64,000 nt of DNA from Teleogryllus oceanicus (taxonomy: Eukaryota; Arthropoda; Insecta; Orthoptera; Gryllidae). The stretch is from contig CAXIVR010000014.1 in assembly GCA_964035755.1 (NCBI GenBank), positions 51,388,034 to 51,452,033 on the forward strand, written 5' to 3'. The translations under genes and the position numbers were made by a program. Under the pieces are notes generated by a model, which ran no database searches, was not told the origin of the DNA, and was given only the letters and a program-made list of their open reading frames with translations. This document shows positions 24,031 through 36,394 of the stretch, piece by piece (the stretch's first letter is position 1; each line of letters begins with the position of its first letter).

Positions 24031-24949
24031 AAACCTGCAGCGGAGAAACTTTTCACAGAGTTTATTATTTCTTAAAACCCAAATGCCACTTCTCCGGGCG
24101 TTAGATTGATGATTGTCAGGGAATGAGGGAAGGAATGAAGATGTCTGCTTTCATGTATGCTTTACAGTTTTAATCATGCTTTACAGTTCATGTTTAATGA
24201 TTTGTAGTGTTTTTTTTCTGATCAGAGAATTGTTTGTCTCTTTAAGATGCTTGATTTTACGTATGAAGTATGGGAAGTCTTGGCTGTCCAGAACGACCCG
24301 TGAATGCATCGTATGAAGTGTGTGCTTATTTCTAATGTGAGAGATTGTTTTGAATGAAAAAGGAAGTTGAAAATTTGAAATATTTTAAATTGTGAAGGTA
24401 CATTTAACTAAATAAATAAACAAAAACAAGTTTAGAACATTTTACAGAATTCTTTTTGCGAAGGACATGGGCACTTTCCATTGAGGAACACGGCGTGAGC
24501 TATATATAAACATAGATAGATAGATATTTATTATTTCTGAAGGTAGGTTTTTACAACCTGGAGGCAGAACTTTTTATTATATTTTCAATATATAATTTAA
24601 AAACTATTTATCAATATATTAATCTTTTTTCAGAGCTATACATTACTTCGGCATAGAAGAAACACATGCATTTTGTCTGAACTCTCAGTTTTGTAGACTA
24701 GAAGTAGCATTTCCCTGGTCATGGACTTCCCTTGGTTCTGACCGCGCAGAATACTGATCATTCCCGGCGCTCATGATGCAAACACGCTGCAACCACAGCT
24801 TGGCCCATATAACACTCTGGTGTTAAACATGTCGGCGAGACTGAGTGCCGTGTCATGGCATAGAATGCATAATGTCGAGTGAGGCTTTGCTTGCGAGGCG
24901 TCTCTTGAAGACCGGATTCACATGCTTCCTTTCGACAAACAATCCCTAA

Positions 24950-25965
24950 GTTTTCGAAAACGCACGAATGTGCAGTGCAGTTTTTGGAGTTTCAGAAGGG
25001 CCACTGTGTACACGCGCGTTGGATAAAACTCCGGAATCGTTCGTCAAAACGATAGATTTCCGGAAGTGACACTGCGTATGAGCGCCTTTGATAAAACTCT
25101 GGATTCGTTCCTCCAAACGATGTAACTCCAGGAGTGACATTACGCATATCCGAATTGGCAAACACTCTGGAATCGTTCTTCAAAAGTTCGTCTCTCTGGA
25201 ATCGCTCTTCTTTTAACTTCAGGAGTACTGAGCACGCCCGTGTTGTCTGAAACTCTAGAATCGTTCCTCAAAACGAAGTAACTCCGGTAGCGATATTACG
25301 CATATCCGCATTGGAAAAAACTTGGAATCGTTCTTCAAAAGTTCGTCTCTCTGGAATCGCTCTTCTTTAACTTCAGGAGTACTGAGCATGACGTGTTGTC
25401 TAAAACTCTAGAATCGTTCCTCAAAACGAAGTAACTCCGGTAGCGACACTGCGCATACGCACGTTGATTGGCTAAAAAACTAGAATCGTTCCTTAAAATG
25501 ATGTAACTCCAGGAGCGACACTGCGCTTGCCCGCATTGGCTAAAACAACGGAATCGTTCCTCCAAAACGATACATTTCCAGAAGCGATATTGTACACGCC
25601 TGCATTGGCTAAAACTCTGGAATCTCAAAATGAAGTGACTCCGGTAGCGACACTACGCACGCGCGCGTTGGCTAAAAAACTAAATCTTCCTTAAAATGTG
25701 TAACTCCAGGAGCGCACTGGCTTGCCCGCATTGGCTAAAACAACGGAATCGTTCCTCCAAAACGATACATTTCCAGAAGCGATATTGTGCACGCCTGCAT
25801 TGGCTAAAACTCTGAAATCTCAAAATGAAGTGACTCTGGTAGCGACACTACGCACGTGCGCGTTGGTTAAAAAACTAGAACGTTCCTTAAAATGATTAAC
25901 TCCGGGCGACACTGCGCTTGCAGCTAAAACCGGAACGTTCCTCCAAAATTTCCAATTCTTGCGTT
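24950..25965. repeat. minisatellite of about 65 bp with recurring CCAAT-type motifs
   Basis: About fifteen diverged units share, in order, AATCGTTCCTCAAAACGA, TGTAACTCCAGGAGCGACAC, TGCGCACGCC and GCATTGGCTAAAA. The final block is an inverted CCAAT box on the plus strand (AGCCAAT on the minus strand) and is retained in full or part in about eleven units. Units group into higher-order repeats: a three-unit group at about 25470-25665 recurs at about 25665-25870, and another pair recurs at about 25170 and 25323. The array runs directly into CpG island 6. Confidence 0.85.
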
Positions 25966-25999
25966 GGCAAAGGAATTTAAAAGGAGTAAATCGGAGGCA

Positions 26000-27160
26000 C
26001 TGCGCATCGCCGTCGACGCTCTGTAGGCCAAAGGAAGCGGCCAGTGCCCTGGAGTGGGTGGCGGGGCGCGGCGGCTTCTCGTGCTGCCATCCAGGGAGCG
26101 GCGGCGCGGGCCCGGGCTCGACTCCAGCGCGCGCCACTGCTCCGGGAAAGTCGGGCAGCGGCGGCGGTGGCGGCGGTAGTGGGCGCGGGCGACGAAAGTC
26201 CCGGACCTCCGGCGCCCGCCCCGCCCCGCCCCCTCCCGCCGCGCGCCGCAGCCGGTCGCAGCCGCCCGCACCGCCCGGGCGACTCTCGCTTTTGCCGGCC
26301 GCGAGCCTGCGGACCGGCCCGACCGGTGGGCACAACCGATGTGCACAACCGGTGCGCCCGCCAGCGCAGGACACGACGCCTGGGGCTGGGAGGTGTGGCG
26401 TTGGCGAACGGCGGGGGCAGAGGGGGCCACATGGGGCGGGTGCAGAGGCTGGTGCGGGGGCGGGTGTGAGCGGAACGGGCGGCGGCATGGGCAACGGCGG
26501 GCGTGGTAGAGGGCGCGGGAGCTTGACCGGGGGCGGGGCGGGCGCGGGGGGGGCAGGGCGGGGGGGCGGGGGCGGGGGGGGGGGGGCGGGTGCGGGCGCG
26601 GGGACGGACGTGGGCGTCATCGGCGGCGGCGGGCGCGGCTCGGGTGCGGGGACTGAAGCGGGGCGAGGGCGTGCGCGGGGCAAGGCGGGTGGGCGCGAGG
26701 GCGGATGCGGGGGTGGTGGCAGGTGCGGGCGCGGTGGCGGACGACGGGAGTGGGCGTGGGCGGCGACGGGCGCGGGCTGAAGCGCGAGGGCTGGAGCGGG
26801 GCGGGGCAGGTGCGGGGCTGGAGCGGGCGGGGGCAGGGGTGGGCGCGGCGGCGGACGTGGGCGTCATGGGCGGCGGCGGGCGCGGGCTCGGGTGCGGGGA
26901 CTGAAGCGGGGGCGTGCGCGGAGGCAGGTGCGGAGGCGGGCGCGGTGGCGTGCGCGGGAGCTGGAGCGGGGGCGGCGGCGGGCGCGAGGAGTGCGCGGGG
27001 GCGGAAGCGCGCGGGAGGCGGACGCCACCTGACTTTTCGCGTCCGCCTCGCGCCGGCCGAGGCGTCGTGTTCCTCCCAGCCACCGCAGCGAGCGATGGCC
27101 GAGGCCCGTCCGACCGGTCGCCGCCAGCTCCTCGCCACTCGGACGCTCCGCACGCCAATA
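26000..27160. promoter_or_regulatory. CpG island 6, G-run rich, next to the CCAAT array
   Basis: About 1.15 kb with strong G-over-C skew on the plus strand, dense GCGGG units and long G runs (near 26565-26590) that could form quadruplexes. Frames of up to 393 residues on the minus strand are proline/alanine/arginine low complexity and overlap equally long frames on the plus strand, so I reject them as proteins. Together with the CCAAT array this is the most promoter-like arrangement here, probably facing the array, but no transcript unit was identified. Confidence 0.5.
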
Positions 27161-28301
27161 ACTTCTGATTTCACTGGGAACCCGCGCTGTCCCGGAGGTA
27201 TACGCGTTCTGATGTCAGATTCTCTGCTAGCGCAGTTAACGGCTGCCAGCAGCAGCTTCTTCTGCTGGTGAATCTACTGCCTTCTCCCCGCGATGCTCAA
27301 ACAACCACCAGCTCTGACAGACGGAGGTGTGCCCGCACAGACGTCTGCCAGACAGAAGTACTGACCTAGATTGATGATGCGTAACCACAAAGAAATGTGC
27401 GGTAAATGAAATACCGTACTTTAAAATTTGCGACAGCAGGTAAAAAAGATTTAAAGAACCACGTGTTTTGCTTCCCTTTTAGTTTTCACTGTGTCAATGA
27501 GCAGCGTATCTAAGAAGAGTTTTGAACTAAAAACACTACTTCACAAATATATCTTGCTTGAGTAGCAAACTGCTCTCATTGAATTTAAGGTTTCGCAAAA
27601 ATTATGTTAACGATATGTCATTCGCAAACGGTGCCTAGTTATATGACCCGATTCCTCGCGGGAATAGTTTTGTTTCTGCAGATACACTCCGGTCATCGAC
27701 CTTCCGAAGATTGCACTCACTCAGCTACCTGGTTATTTCACCAGTCAGTAAATACGTTGGTAATGCAAATCATCTGGCGATGAAAAACGTTCGGAAATGT
27801 ATTCGATGGCTGTAATTTCCTTAGGCTATGAATTATAAATTTTTACGGTACTGAAGTAAAAAAAGTGCAAGTCTATCGAAGAAACACAAGGAACTCGCTT
27901 CTTGCACCGTTTAGATTTTCGTCTGCTATATTTTACGTTTGAGCAACGATCCTGCTTTCCTTCCACTATAATGGATGCACTTGCAGAAATGCTAGTGTAT
28001 TTATTTCAAAACATCTATTATTTACAAAGAATTACGGGCGTGAATTAGAGTCGTAAACGAGGTATTATTTGTGTTGCATTGAACCACTCAGATATAATTA
28101 TTAGAACAGTCTTGTTTTGCAAGTTGTGTCATTCACCCAAAGTCAATAACCTGTATTATGTATGAACCGCAGTTACGCAATGTGTCGTGTTCTTTGGTAC
28201 TGGATACACATAAATCTCTTCAGAAGTTAATGTTTTACATACTTTCAGCAAACAAAAACTAAATAATAGTAGTAAATGCAATCAGTACTTTTTATAGTTA
28301 A

Positions 28302-28304
<3 letters not shown>
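27161..28304. other. no recognised feature
   Basis: The first 250 bp have moderate GC, with a short open stretch ending in CTGCTGGTGAATC near 27265. The rest is AT-rich. Confidence 0.45.

Positions 28305-28350
<46 letters not shown>
28305..28350. repeat. AT microsatellite
   Basis: About 23 AT units. Confidence 0.95.
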
Positions 28351-28352
<2 letters not shown>

Positions 28353-28879
28353 CATAGTATCGATACGTGAAGATGTACAAAATGACTGTTCGGTATGATA
28401 AATTCGAAGAAAGTTTTACGGATGGTCTTCGATCTAACTCAGATTACCCTGACCCTCTTTTTCGTGGCTTCTATTACTAATCCGAAATCGTTGTCATGAT
28501 CTTTCTGAGTGAGTTATAATTAAGCCAGAAGGAAGCTAAAATGCTGTAGGGAATTCGATGCCGCGATACTTGCAGTGGAGACATTGACCTGCTCCCTGCA
28601 GACGCTTTAGGCACGGACCGTCCGTTACCACTCCTTAACTCATCACTTACAAGAGGGGAAATTACACTACGTACTTCAGGTGTCATTTTCTTGACGAGAT
28701 CTTAATTTCCGTCTCTTGGCATTTGACATTTTCCTCATTACACTTCCCCATCAATGTCCAGACGCTTCTAGTTCATAACAGAGAATAAGCGTGCTTTCGG
28801 CTAGTGAAGAAGTAGGGTCTTTGTGACCTTGTTTCCTTCTCCAGTCGTTGTGTTTGGCTCCCGAGGGCCTGACTCCCTG

Positions 28880-29416
28880 TTCACTGATTGATTGATTGGT
28901 AATTCCGGGCGCGTCAACTACTACAGTCGTTAGTCCTGTATGTGTAGTACGTGTTTTGCTCGGGAAGTGCCTGTTGTCTTCCCCCGCTGGATGGCCAGAT
29001 TCGGAACCAACCTACCGTCGGCTAGTGAAGCTTTTCTCAATTAGGAATCTGCCAGCGGGGCACCGCCTCAGCAGAGACAAGTTCTAAGTCCCTGATCGGT
29101 CTCCCAGCATGTGTGGTAGTGTAGTGCACGTTACTGTAAGTGTGTGTGTAAGGGATGAGGATAGGAGAAGGAAGAGGAAGGAAACATCACGCGCGGTCCG
29201 TGGCCCGTTTGTTAGGGTACTACTCCGGCATTCACCTGCTGTTGGTCGGAGTAACCACGGAAAACTACCGATCAGAGCAGCCGGCCGCTAGCATTCTTCT
29301 CCGACTGAATTCGACCTAGCTGGAAAGCTAGTGTCGAAAATCCTGCCGCCGTCAGGACCTCCCGGTCAGAGGCGCTGCAGTGGCATTAGTTGACGCACTG
29401 AGCCCCCGATCCCGGT
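28880..29416 (-). mobile_element. SINE-A copy A6, nearly full length
   Basis: A minus-strand copy from a GATT tail (28885) to a head end near CCCGGT (29412). About 10 bp covering the B box are deleted (GTCAGGACCTCCC). The head directly touches the GC-rich block starting near 29400. Confidence 0.85.
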
Positions 29417-29805
29417 GGCTGCGTGGCGGCGCCGGGGCCTGGCCGGGGCGCTGCGAGTGCGCGGTCAGCGTGGCTTCGCCCGCGCAGCACCGGCGGCGCT
29501 CACGCACGCACAGCCCCGCGCCTGTCGCTTTCTTTTCCGCGCGGCCGCCGTGCCGCGCCGCCGCCGCGCCGTTGCGTAAGCGCCACCGGCCGGCTCCGTG
29601 CGCCCCGCGCCGCCCCGCGCCACCCCGCCCCAGCCCGCACCCGCGCCCGCTGTTGCTGTCCCGCTGCGGTCCTCTCTTCCCTGTGTCGCCCCGCCCCAGC
29701 CCGCATCCGCTCCCGACCGCCTCGCTGTAGTCCTTACCTCTTTTTACCGCCCCACGCCAAACGGCACCCGCTCCTAATTCCCCGCTGCGGTCTGTACCCC
29801 TTCGT

Positions 29806-30183
29806 TGATTGATTGATTGATTTTTTCGTGTTTTTCGGGCGCGTCAACTGCTTTGGTCATTAGTCCCGTTAGTGTAGTGCATGCTTTTTCGCGGGAGATG
29901 GCGGGGTTCTTCCCCCGCTGGGTGGCGAGATCCGGCGCCAACCTACCGTCGGCTAGTGGGGTTTTCCCCTAACCTGGACTCTCCCACCAGCGGGGCACCC
30001 CCCCAGTCGGGACAAGCTCTAAGCTACTGACCGGTCCCCCGGAATATGTGGTAGTGCATGTTAGTGTAAGTGTGTTTGTAAGGGGAGAGGATAGGACAAG
30101 GAAGAGGAAGGAAAGATCGCGCGCGAATTCTCCTCCAGACAGCGACGGAATTCGACCTAGCTGAAAAGCTAGTGTAGAAAATC
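29806..30183 (-). mobile_element. SINE-A copy A7, 14-bp target duplication
   Basis: A minus-strand copy with GATT tail. About 100 bp are deleted internally at GCGCGCG/AATTCTCC, and the head is truncated. The exact 14-mer CTGTACCCCTTCGT lies at 29792-29805 and 30184-30197. Confidence 0.92.
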
Positions 30184-30522
30184 CTGTACCCCTTCGTGCT
30201 GCCGCATGGCAGCTGGTACCCGCTTCCATCGTTTTACTGCGGTCTTCACCTCTCATACCGCTCCGCCCCGCGCCAGCCCTTACCACCTCCCGCCGCCCCT
30301 CTACGCTCATCATGTACCTGTACCATCCCAACCCGCCCCGTGCCAACCCACATCGCCTCCCGCCACCCCCCGCGCAGTCACCCGCCTCTGACCGACCCGC
30401 CCTAGCCCGTTCCACCTCCCATCGTCCTGTTGCGGTTCCCTTCTCGCTTTACCGCCCCCCGGTGCCACCCGCGTCAGGCCGCACTGCCTCCCATTGCCCC
30501 GCACCCCGCCACTCTATCCCAA

Positions 30523-30952
30523 GTGTCTGCAGGAGAATTCTAGCGGCCGGCTGCTCTGATCGTTTTCCGTGGTTTCTCCGATCAACACCAGGCAAATGCC
30601 GGAGCAGTACCCTACCAAAAGGGGCACGGACCGCGCGCGATCTCTCCTTCCTCTTCCTTGTCTTTTCCTCTCCCCTTACACACACACACACACACACTTT
30701 CACTAACATGCACTACACATATACAGGGAGACCGGTCGGGAGCTTAGAACTTGTCGCGGCTGGGGCGGTGCCCCGCTGGTGGAAGAGTACTGGTTAGGGG
30801 GAAACCCCATTAGCCGACGGTAGGTCGGCGCCGGATCTCGCCATCCAGCGGGGAAAGATTACCGCACATATTCCGAGAAAAAACATGCACTACACTAACG
30901 GGACTAATGACCAAAGCAGTTGACGTGCCCGGAAACACGAAAAAATAAAATT
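30523..30952 (+). mobile_element. SINE-A copy A8, 5'-truncated
   Basis: A plus-strand copy starting in the CTGCAGGAGAATTCTAGCGG block, without head. It ends in CACGAAAAAATAAAATT. The exact 8-mer TATCCCAA flanks it (30515-30522 and 30953-30960). It splits the GC-rich minisatellite. Confidence 0.88.
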
Positions 30953-31150
30953 TATCCCAAACCACCTCCCAACGCCCCGTCCCGATCCGTGCCACCCCGC
31001 ACCGCCCCGCACCGCCCCGCATTGCCACGCACCGCCGCGCTCTAGCCCAAACCACCTCCCACCGCCCCGCGCCGGCCCACACCGCCTCCCACCAACCAGC
31101 CTCCCGCGCCGCAGCCGCACAGCGGAGAAATTCGTATCCGAGCAATTATC

Positions 31151-31460
31151 TTACGGGGTGCGTCCGCGGAGGGGCCTTTTCGCCGTCGGCAGCCCCCGGC
31201 GCGGCGCCCGCGGCGGCCCCTCGCCTGCACGGGCCGCGTGGCCGAGTGGGCGGCGGCGTGCGTGGGGCGGGCGGGGCGGCAACCGCTGCAGCGGGGAAGT
31301 ACGGCGCCGACCCGGATGCAGTGCGACCTTGAGCCCCGCCCCCCTCCCCCCAGCGGCCCCTCCGCGCCCCAGATGACACCGGTCGACCGCGCCGCCGCCT
31401 CCTCCGGGCTCGCCAAGGATGCACGCTCTGCTACCTGCGCGCCGCTGCCAATTTGTTGGA
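31151..31460. promoter_or_regulatory. CpG island 8
   Basis: CpG-dense block downstream of the minisatellite. No gene was recognised. The frame at 31238-31525 is unsupported. Confidence 0.4.
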
Positions 31461-31608
31461 CGCTTGCGGCCAGGAGATGCGCTGGTTGCTGTACTTCAGT
31501 AATTCGTCTGATGGGGCAGTTCTGACATCGGATGTTAAATGACTCTTCGTCATTTTCTTCATCAACACTGTCTTGTTCGTTCTATATCTCGTGCATTAAA
31601 CACGTACA

Positions 31609-31875
31609 TTTTTTTTTGCGGCTTTTTCCAGCCGACAGTCGGTTACCTTTTATGGGACGCATATTCTACTGCAACAAACCAAACACACTTGCGGGCTTCT
31701 CTGATCTGGGGTCAGCAGAACGCGAGGCCCTCGACGACAACAGATACAAAGTCAAGGGACAAACAACCATGCCCAAGACGGGACTCGAAATCGCGATCCT
31801 TCGAACCGAAGCGCTGAGTCAGTACACGTTCTTAGTCACCTCGACCATTCAGGTCGTCACACGTCCAAATGAAAA
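31609..31875 (-). mobile_element. SINE-D, tRNA-derived with short poly(A)
   Basis: Minus-strand head with A-box-like GGTCGAGGTGAC (31835-31846) and B-box-like GATTTCGAGTCCC (31780-31792). The wide A-B spacing suggests a class II tRNA origin. The body ends at nine A residues (T run at 31609-31617 on the plus strand). It is a single copy here. Confidence 0.6.
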
Positions 31876-31959
31876 CTTCAGTTTCCTGTTTCAATACTCT
31901 TTCAATTGAGTCACATCGACTGAAAATATTTTGTTAATCCCTCTGGTGCGAGGGACGCA

Positions 31960-32350
31960 AATCTCACGGGAGTCGCGTAGGCCAAGCGGGTTGGCTGCAG
32001 CTGCCTCCCACGGTGCATGGTCGGGCTCCGGAAACGCGGGCGCGGTAGAGGCAGGCGCGAGGCTTGCTGCAGCGCTGTGGCGGGCCGGCTGCACCCGTGG
32101 AGGCTGTGGTGCCGGTGCCGCCGGGCCCCAACCTGTTTCGCTGCCACCGCCTCCACCGCCGCGGTCGAGGCGATCGGTGCCGCGTTACGTAAGGCCCCGC
32201 CTCCGCCGCCGCAGGGCCTCCGGAGCGCGTACGGGTTGCGGAGAGGCAGACAGGCTGGTGGAGGCCGTCGGCGGCGGCTTCGGCCTCCGCGCCGCGCGGG
32301 CCTTCCGCGGTGCACCCGCCCCCGCCCCCGCCCCCTTCAGCAACCATCCC
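31960..32350. promoter_or_regulatory. CpG island 9
   Basis: CpG-dense block abutting the SINE-B2 head. No coding sequence was identified. Confidence 0.4.
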
Positions 32351-32364
32351 ATAGTTTGCGGCGG

Positions 32365-32710
32365 CGATGGTGTGGCGGTTAGCGTATCGGACTGCTATAC
32401 CCAAGTTTGCGGGTTCAAACCCGATCGAAGCCGTGGATTTTTAAGGGCGAAAAAATCCTTCGTATGCCTTCCTTCGGAGGGGAAGTAAAGCCGGCTGTCC
32501 CATGTTAGTACATTTACTGCATGTAAAAGATCCTCAAGCCTAAATGACGCCTCTGAGCTAAATTCAAATCGCCTGTTTCGTCGCCCAAGTAATACCTTCT
32601 TTCTCCCATGATAGGTGAAAGGAGTGTAACGAAATTTGTGTGGTCAGACGGAAGAGCAGCCCTCATGGCCTGAGTCTCGCCACGTAAAATAAGACAAATT
32701 CAATTCAATC
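32365..32710 (+). mobile_element. SINE-B copy B2, intact head
   Basis: A-box-like TGGCGGTTAGCG (32373-32384) and B box GGTTCAAACCC (32412-32422) at tRNA spacing, then the family body shared with B1, ending in an ATTCA repeat. It is joined directly to the satellite that follows. Confidence 0.85.
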
Positions 32711-32742
32711 CCCCTTTTTTCCCCTCCCTCGACAGTTTTCCT

Positions 32743-34222
32743 CGTGCCCCGCCTCTCGTCGGGACACTCGCCAGATAATGATCTTGTTGGGCTTGGTGTA
32801 TTGATGCGGAGGTCGTGTAGTGATAGAGATACACTACAATTTATATTAGACGATCAATGATGGTACTCTAATGACTGATTCATTGTTCCAATTATTTTTT
32901 TACTTTCTCCCTACCGGGCAAAGAGAAAGTTATGTAATGCTGCAAGAAAAGTTGGGCGAATTTTCAGCAGAAATGCTCGTTACAGGTAAGGAAAAATTGG
33001 ATAAATCCCGTTGTTAAATTTAGAAAAATAATATTCTAACACGTGGTGTATCCAGAATCCATGTTTTGTGCATCCTTGATTCCGAAAAATTGATTGACGG
33101 CAAAACGTCTGTCTGTGAACAATGCTAGCGGCTAAACTGTTCAGCTGATTTTCTCCAAAATCGATATCCTCCAATCGATCTGACTGATGCAGCGTCCCCT
33201 AGAATTTGAAATCGATATTTTAATTCGGGGAGTACTTTAAATGAAGCACCTGGGACATTTTCAAATTTAAAAAGAGGCTCCATCGTTTTTAATTAATTTT
33301 GTTGATGGATAGTGTGGAGGAAAGAATAGTGCAGGTCTCATGTTTGTTGAAAACCCTGATTTGTTTCCTTTCTCGCATGTTTTCTTCAGTGCATTCGTGC
33401 TCCGCCTCTGTTCGGGATACTCGCGAGATAATGATCTTATGTGTCTTGGTATATTGATGCCGAGGGCGGGTGGTGATAAAGATACACTGCAATTAATATT
33501 AGAGGATCAATAATGACTGTTTTATTATAACAATTATTTTTTACTCTCTCCCTAAGGAATAGAGGGGAAGTTACGTAATGCTGCGCGAAAAATCGGCGAA
33601 TTTTCGGTAGGAAAGCTCCTTACAGATAACGAAAAATTGGATAAATCCCGTTGTTAAATTTACAAAAAAAAATCTTCTAACACGTGACGTATCCGGAATC
33701 TATGTTTTGTGGATACTCAGTGCCAAAAAACCAATTGACAGCAAAACGTCTGTCTGCCCCTCCGTCTTTGAACAATGCTAGCGGCTAAACCGTTTGGCCA
33801 ATTTTTTCGAAAATCGATATTCCCCAATCGATCTGGCTGATGTCGCGACCCCTAGAATTTGAAATCGATATTTTAATTTTGGGGAGTATTTTACATGAAG
33901 CCCCTGCGACATTTTCAAAATTTCCGAAAAAATGGCTCCATCGTTCTTGATTAAATTTTGTTGATTTTGTTGATGTAAAGGACGTTTAAGAGAATGGTGG
34001 CGCAGGTGTCATGTTCGATGAAAACTCCTTTCTTGCGTATTTCCAATTCTCGCAGGTTTTCCTCAGTGCACTCGTGGTCTGCCTCTCCTCGGGATAATGA
34101 TCTTGTGGGGCATGGTGTATTGGATCTGAGAGCGGTTCGTGATGAAGATACACTACAATTAATAATAGAGTATCAATAACGACAACCTAATGACTGATTC
34201 ATAATTACAATTATTTTTTTCC
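32743..34222. repeat. satellite-like tandem array, unit about 650-680 bp
   Basis: Units begin at 32743, 33396 and 34073 (third partial, about 150 bp). Each carries CCGCCTC, then GATAATGATCTT, GATACACT, TGCTAGCGGCTAAAC, TTGAAATCGATATTTTAATT and a GCAGGT-TCATGT module. Adjacent units differ visibly, so the array is old. Related single copies are at 2400-3130 and, in part, 38990-39720. Confidence 0.85.
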
Positions 34223-35712
34223 TTACTTACGTATTCAAGGTATTCCGAAGAAAGTGGTCAATTACAATCCTCGAGGGGTGATCAAAACCGGTAGCTTAGG
34301 ATGTTACAAGCATGACATGTGGCACGCCTCAAGTGTGATCATCAGTGGTTTCCTATGCGCTTCTTGGAGACGTGGATTTTCAGAAACAGCTGGCGAGAAA
34401 CATTTAATAAAGCAGCTATATGAAAGAAATGGCTTCCGGGATTTGTCTTGGCATCGTTTCTCATTGCTTCTACTGCAAAAATAAAGCTGAGTTAATAGGA
34501 CACGTCACGCGAGGCGGCATTTGTTAACCACATGGCATTTCTAGTTTCACCTTCAACTTAGCAGCTGTATCAATACTGCGCGAGGTAATATTTAAAAAAT
34601 ATTTTATTGAAACTGCAAATTATCGGAAATACTCTACAATTTTCCAAAACAAGAGGAATAGAGAAGACTTTCATGAGTAGAATACTCATATTTTCTCCTC
34701 ATCTGTTTCAGTGAGCTTATTTCCTTAGTTCTTGACTTAGACTCTTCCTTTTATTTAGAGTTTTACTCTTTATATGCAATTTCGATTAAGAACTAATACT
34801 TTTTTAGAAGTTTACCGAGTTAGTCTATCTCATTAATAATAATTTCATTCTTTCCATGACAATTTTTGGGAGGGTATGTATGTATACAAAAATGTATTTA
34901 TAAGCAGATCTGTGTTGGCAAGTTGCAGGAAAAAACATGAATAAAATAATGCTCAGCTCTAAAAAAAAAAAATTGCACTGCCAATTTATAAATGTCTAAA
35001 TAAAACAGATAATCATTTAAAAAATTGTAGTAAAAAGTAAATTAATAATTGATAACGGTCTCAGTACGTACCCATTTTATAATAGTTACGATTTAAGCAT
35101 TTATATAATACATTGTTGTAGTTCATTTTGATTGTTAGTGAGATACTATATGTCTTAATATCAAACTTCATTCATGGAAAGAAAGTTGTAATTAAACATT
35201 TCTAGTAGGAGAACGAACTCTATAAGCCAGTTTCTCGCTTCCAGCAACATCACATTTAAAGCCTGTTTCTACACTAGACAGCCTCAACAAGTTATAAAGC
35301 GGAGTGACAAGTACAGGAATCCCCAGAGTCTTAATTGTCAGATATTTTCCCTTTGCCGTTTTTATGAATGAAGTCACATTATTCCTAGTGAATGCAGATT
35401 TTTCAAAAACTTTCACGAGAATAAATTACAACGTGATTCCCACCTCACTTTATTATCATATTACGTATTAGTAACAATTGTTGGCATACGTGATCTTCAG
35501 CAATGTTCTGAAAAGACTAAATTTATGTTCTATGTTTCAAGAAAAAGTTCAAGTGTACGTGGTATTTCCTTCTCTTAGCAGCAAGTGAAAGCGGGTATGG
35601 ACGTGACTAGTTTCCTGCCAAGGCATTGATCGAAACATGTTACAAGGTGTGCTACACGAATTTTCCCACAGCTTTATTCAGCGTGCACTCTATACACTTC
35701 AAGCCAGAATAT
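34223..35712. other. AT-rich stretch, nothing recognised
   Basis: Frames at 34254-34484 and 35192-35416 have no domain match that I recognise and no bounding splice pair. Confidence 0.5.
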
Positions 35713-35714
35713 GA

Positions 35715-35949
35715 TGGTTCATTGTTTGTGGTTCCGGGTGCGTCAACTACTAAGGTCATTAGTCCCGTAACTGTAGGGCATGTTTTTTTCGTCGGGAGAT
35801 GGCGATGATCTTCCCCCGCTGGATGGTGAGATCCGGCGCCGACCTACCGTCGGCTAGCGGGATTTTCCCCAACCAGGTATCTCCCGCCGACGCTGGGAGA
35901 AGCTCTAAGCCCCGGACCGATCTCCCGTCATGTGCGGTAGTGTAGTCTA
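35715..35949 (-). mobile_element. SINE-A copy A9, short 3' fragment
   Basis: Minus-strand tail half only, from GTGGTTCCGGGTGCGTCAAC to CCCGTCATGTGCGGTAGTG. No target duplication was found. Confidence 0.75.
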
Positions 35950-36009
35950 ATCAGAAGAACAATATTTGCTCAAATTTGAGCGTGCATCATGCAATCTGCA
36001 GTCGTCACC

Positions 36010-36340
36010 CAAATGACCCACTTCCAGCGCACCTTTGGTCCCGAGGGGGGCAGCCTTAAATGCCGCAACCGGGCCGGGCGGCGAGGCGTATTTTTAGAGG
36101 CCGGCGCCGGGGGGGGCGGGGGCGGCAGTGAGTCACGGGCAACGCCCCCGCTCCACCCCCACACCTGCGCGCCGCCTCTTCTTATTGGCGCGCAGAAAAA
36201 GGCGCCTTCGTCACGAATTCCAGGGTTCTTGCCGCGTGGCACCGGCCTGGCGGCTAACGGCCGCCGCGGTGTGGCGCGGAGCGGCGTGGCGTGGCCGCAC
36301 GGCGCTGGTGACGGCGGCGGCCGCGACGGGGCTGGGAAAA
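36010..36340. promoter_or_regulatory. CpG island 10
   Basis: GC-rich block just beyond SINE-A9, with a GGGGGGGCGGGGGCGG run near 36110. No gene was recognised. Confidence 0.4.
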
Positions 36341-36394
36341 TAAACTGAAATCATTTCTCATAACAGCCTTAATCACCTGTCAATCACGCACCGC

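Larger units (their letters stand above)
29417..31150. repeat. GC-rich degenerate minisatellite split by two SINEs
   Basis: Segments 29560-29791, 30198-30514 and 30961-31110 share the same C-rich phrases: CCGCCCCGCGCCA, CCACCTCCCACCGCCCC and TGCGGTC-T-CCTCT. They read as one array of roughly 80-90-bp units interrupted by SINE-A7 and SINE-A8. Frames inside it are low complexity. Confidence 0.65.

Noticed and set aside
24950..25965. CRISPR array
   Set aside because: Units diverge throughout without a repeat/spacer pattern, and the sequence is clearly eukaryotic.
25977..27158. 393-residue open frame on the minus strand, the longest in the window
   Set aside because: It is proline/alanine/arginine low complexity in a CpG island, and similarly long frames overlap it on the other strand. 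GC-rich DNA lacks stops.
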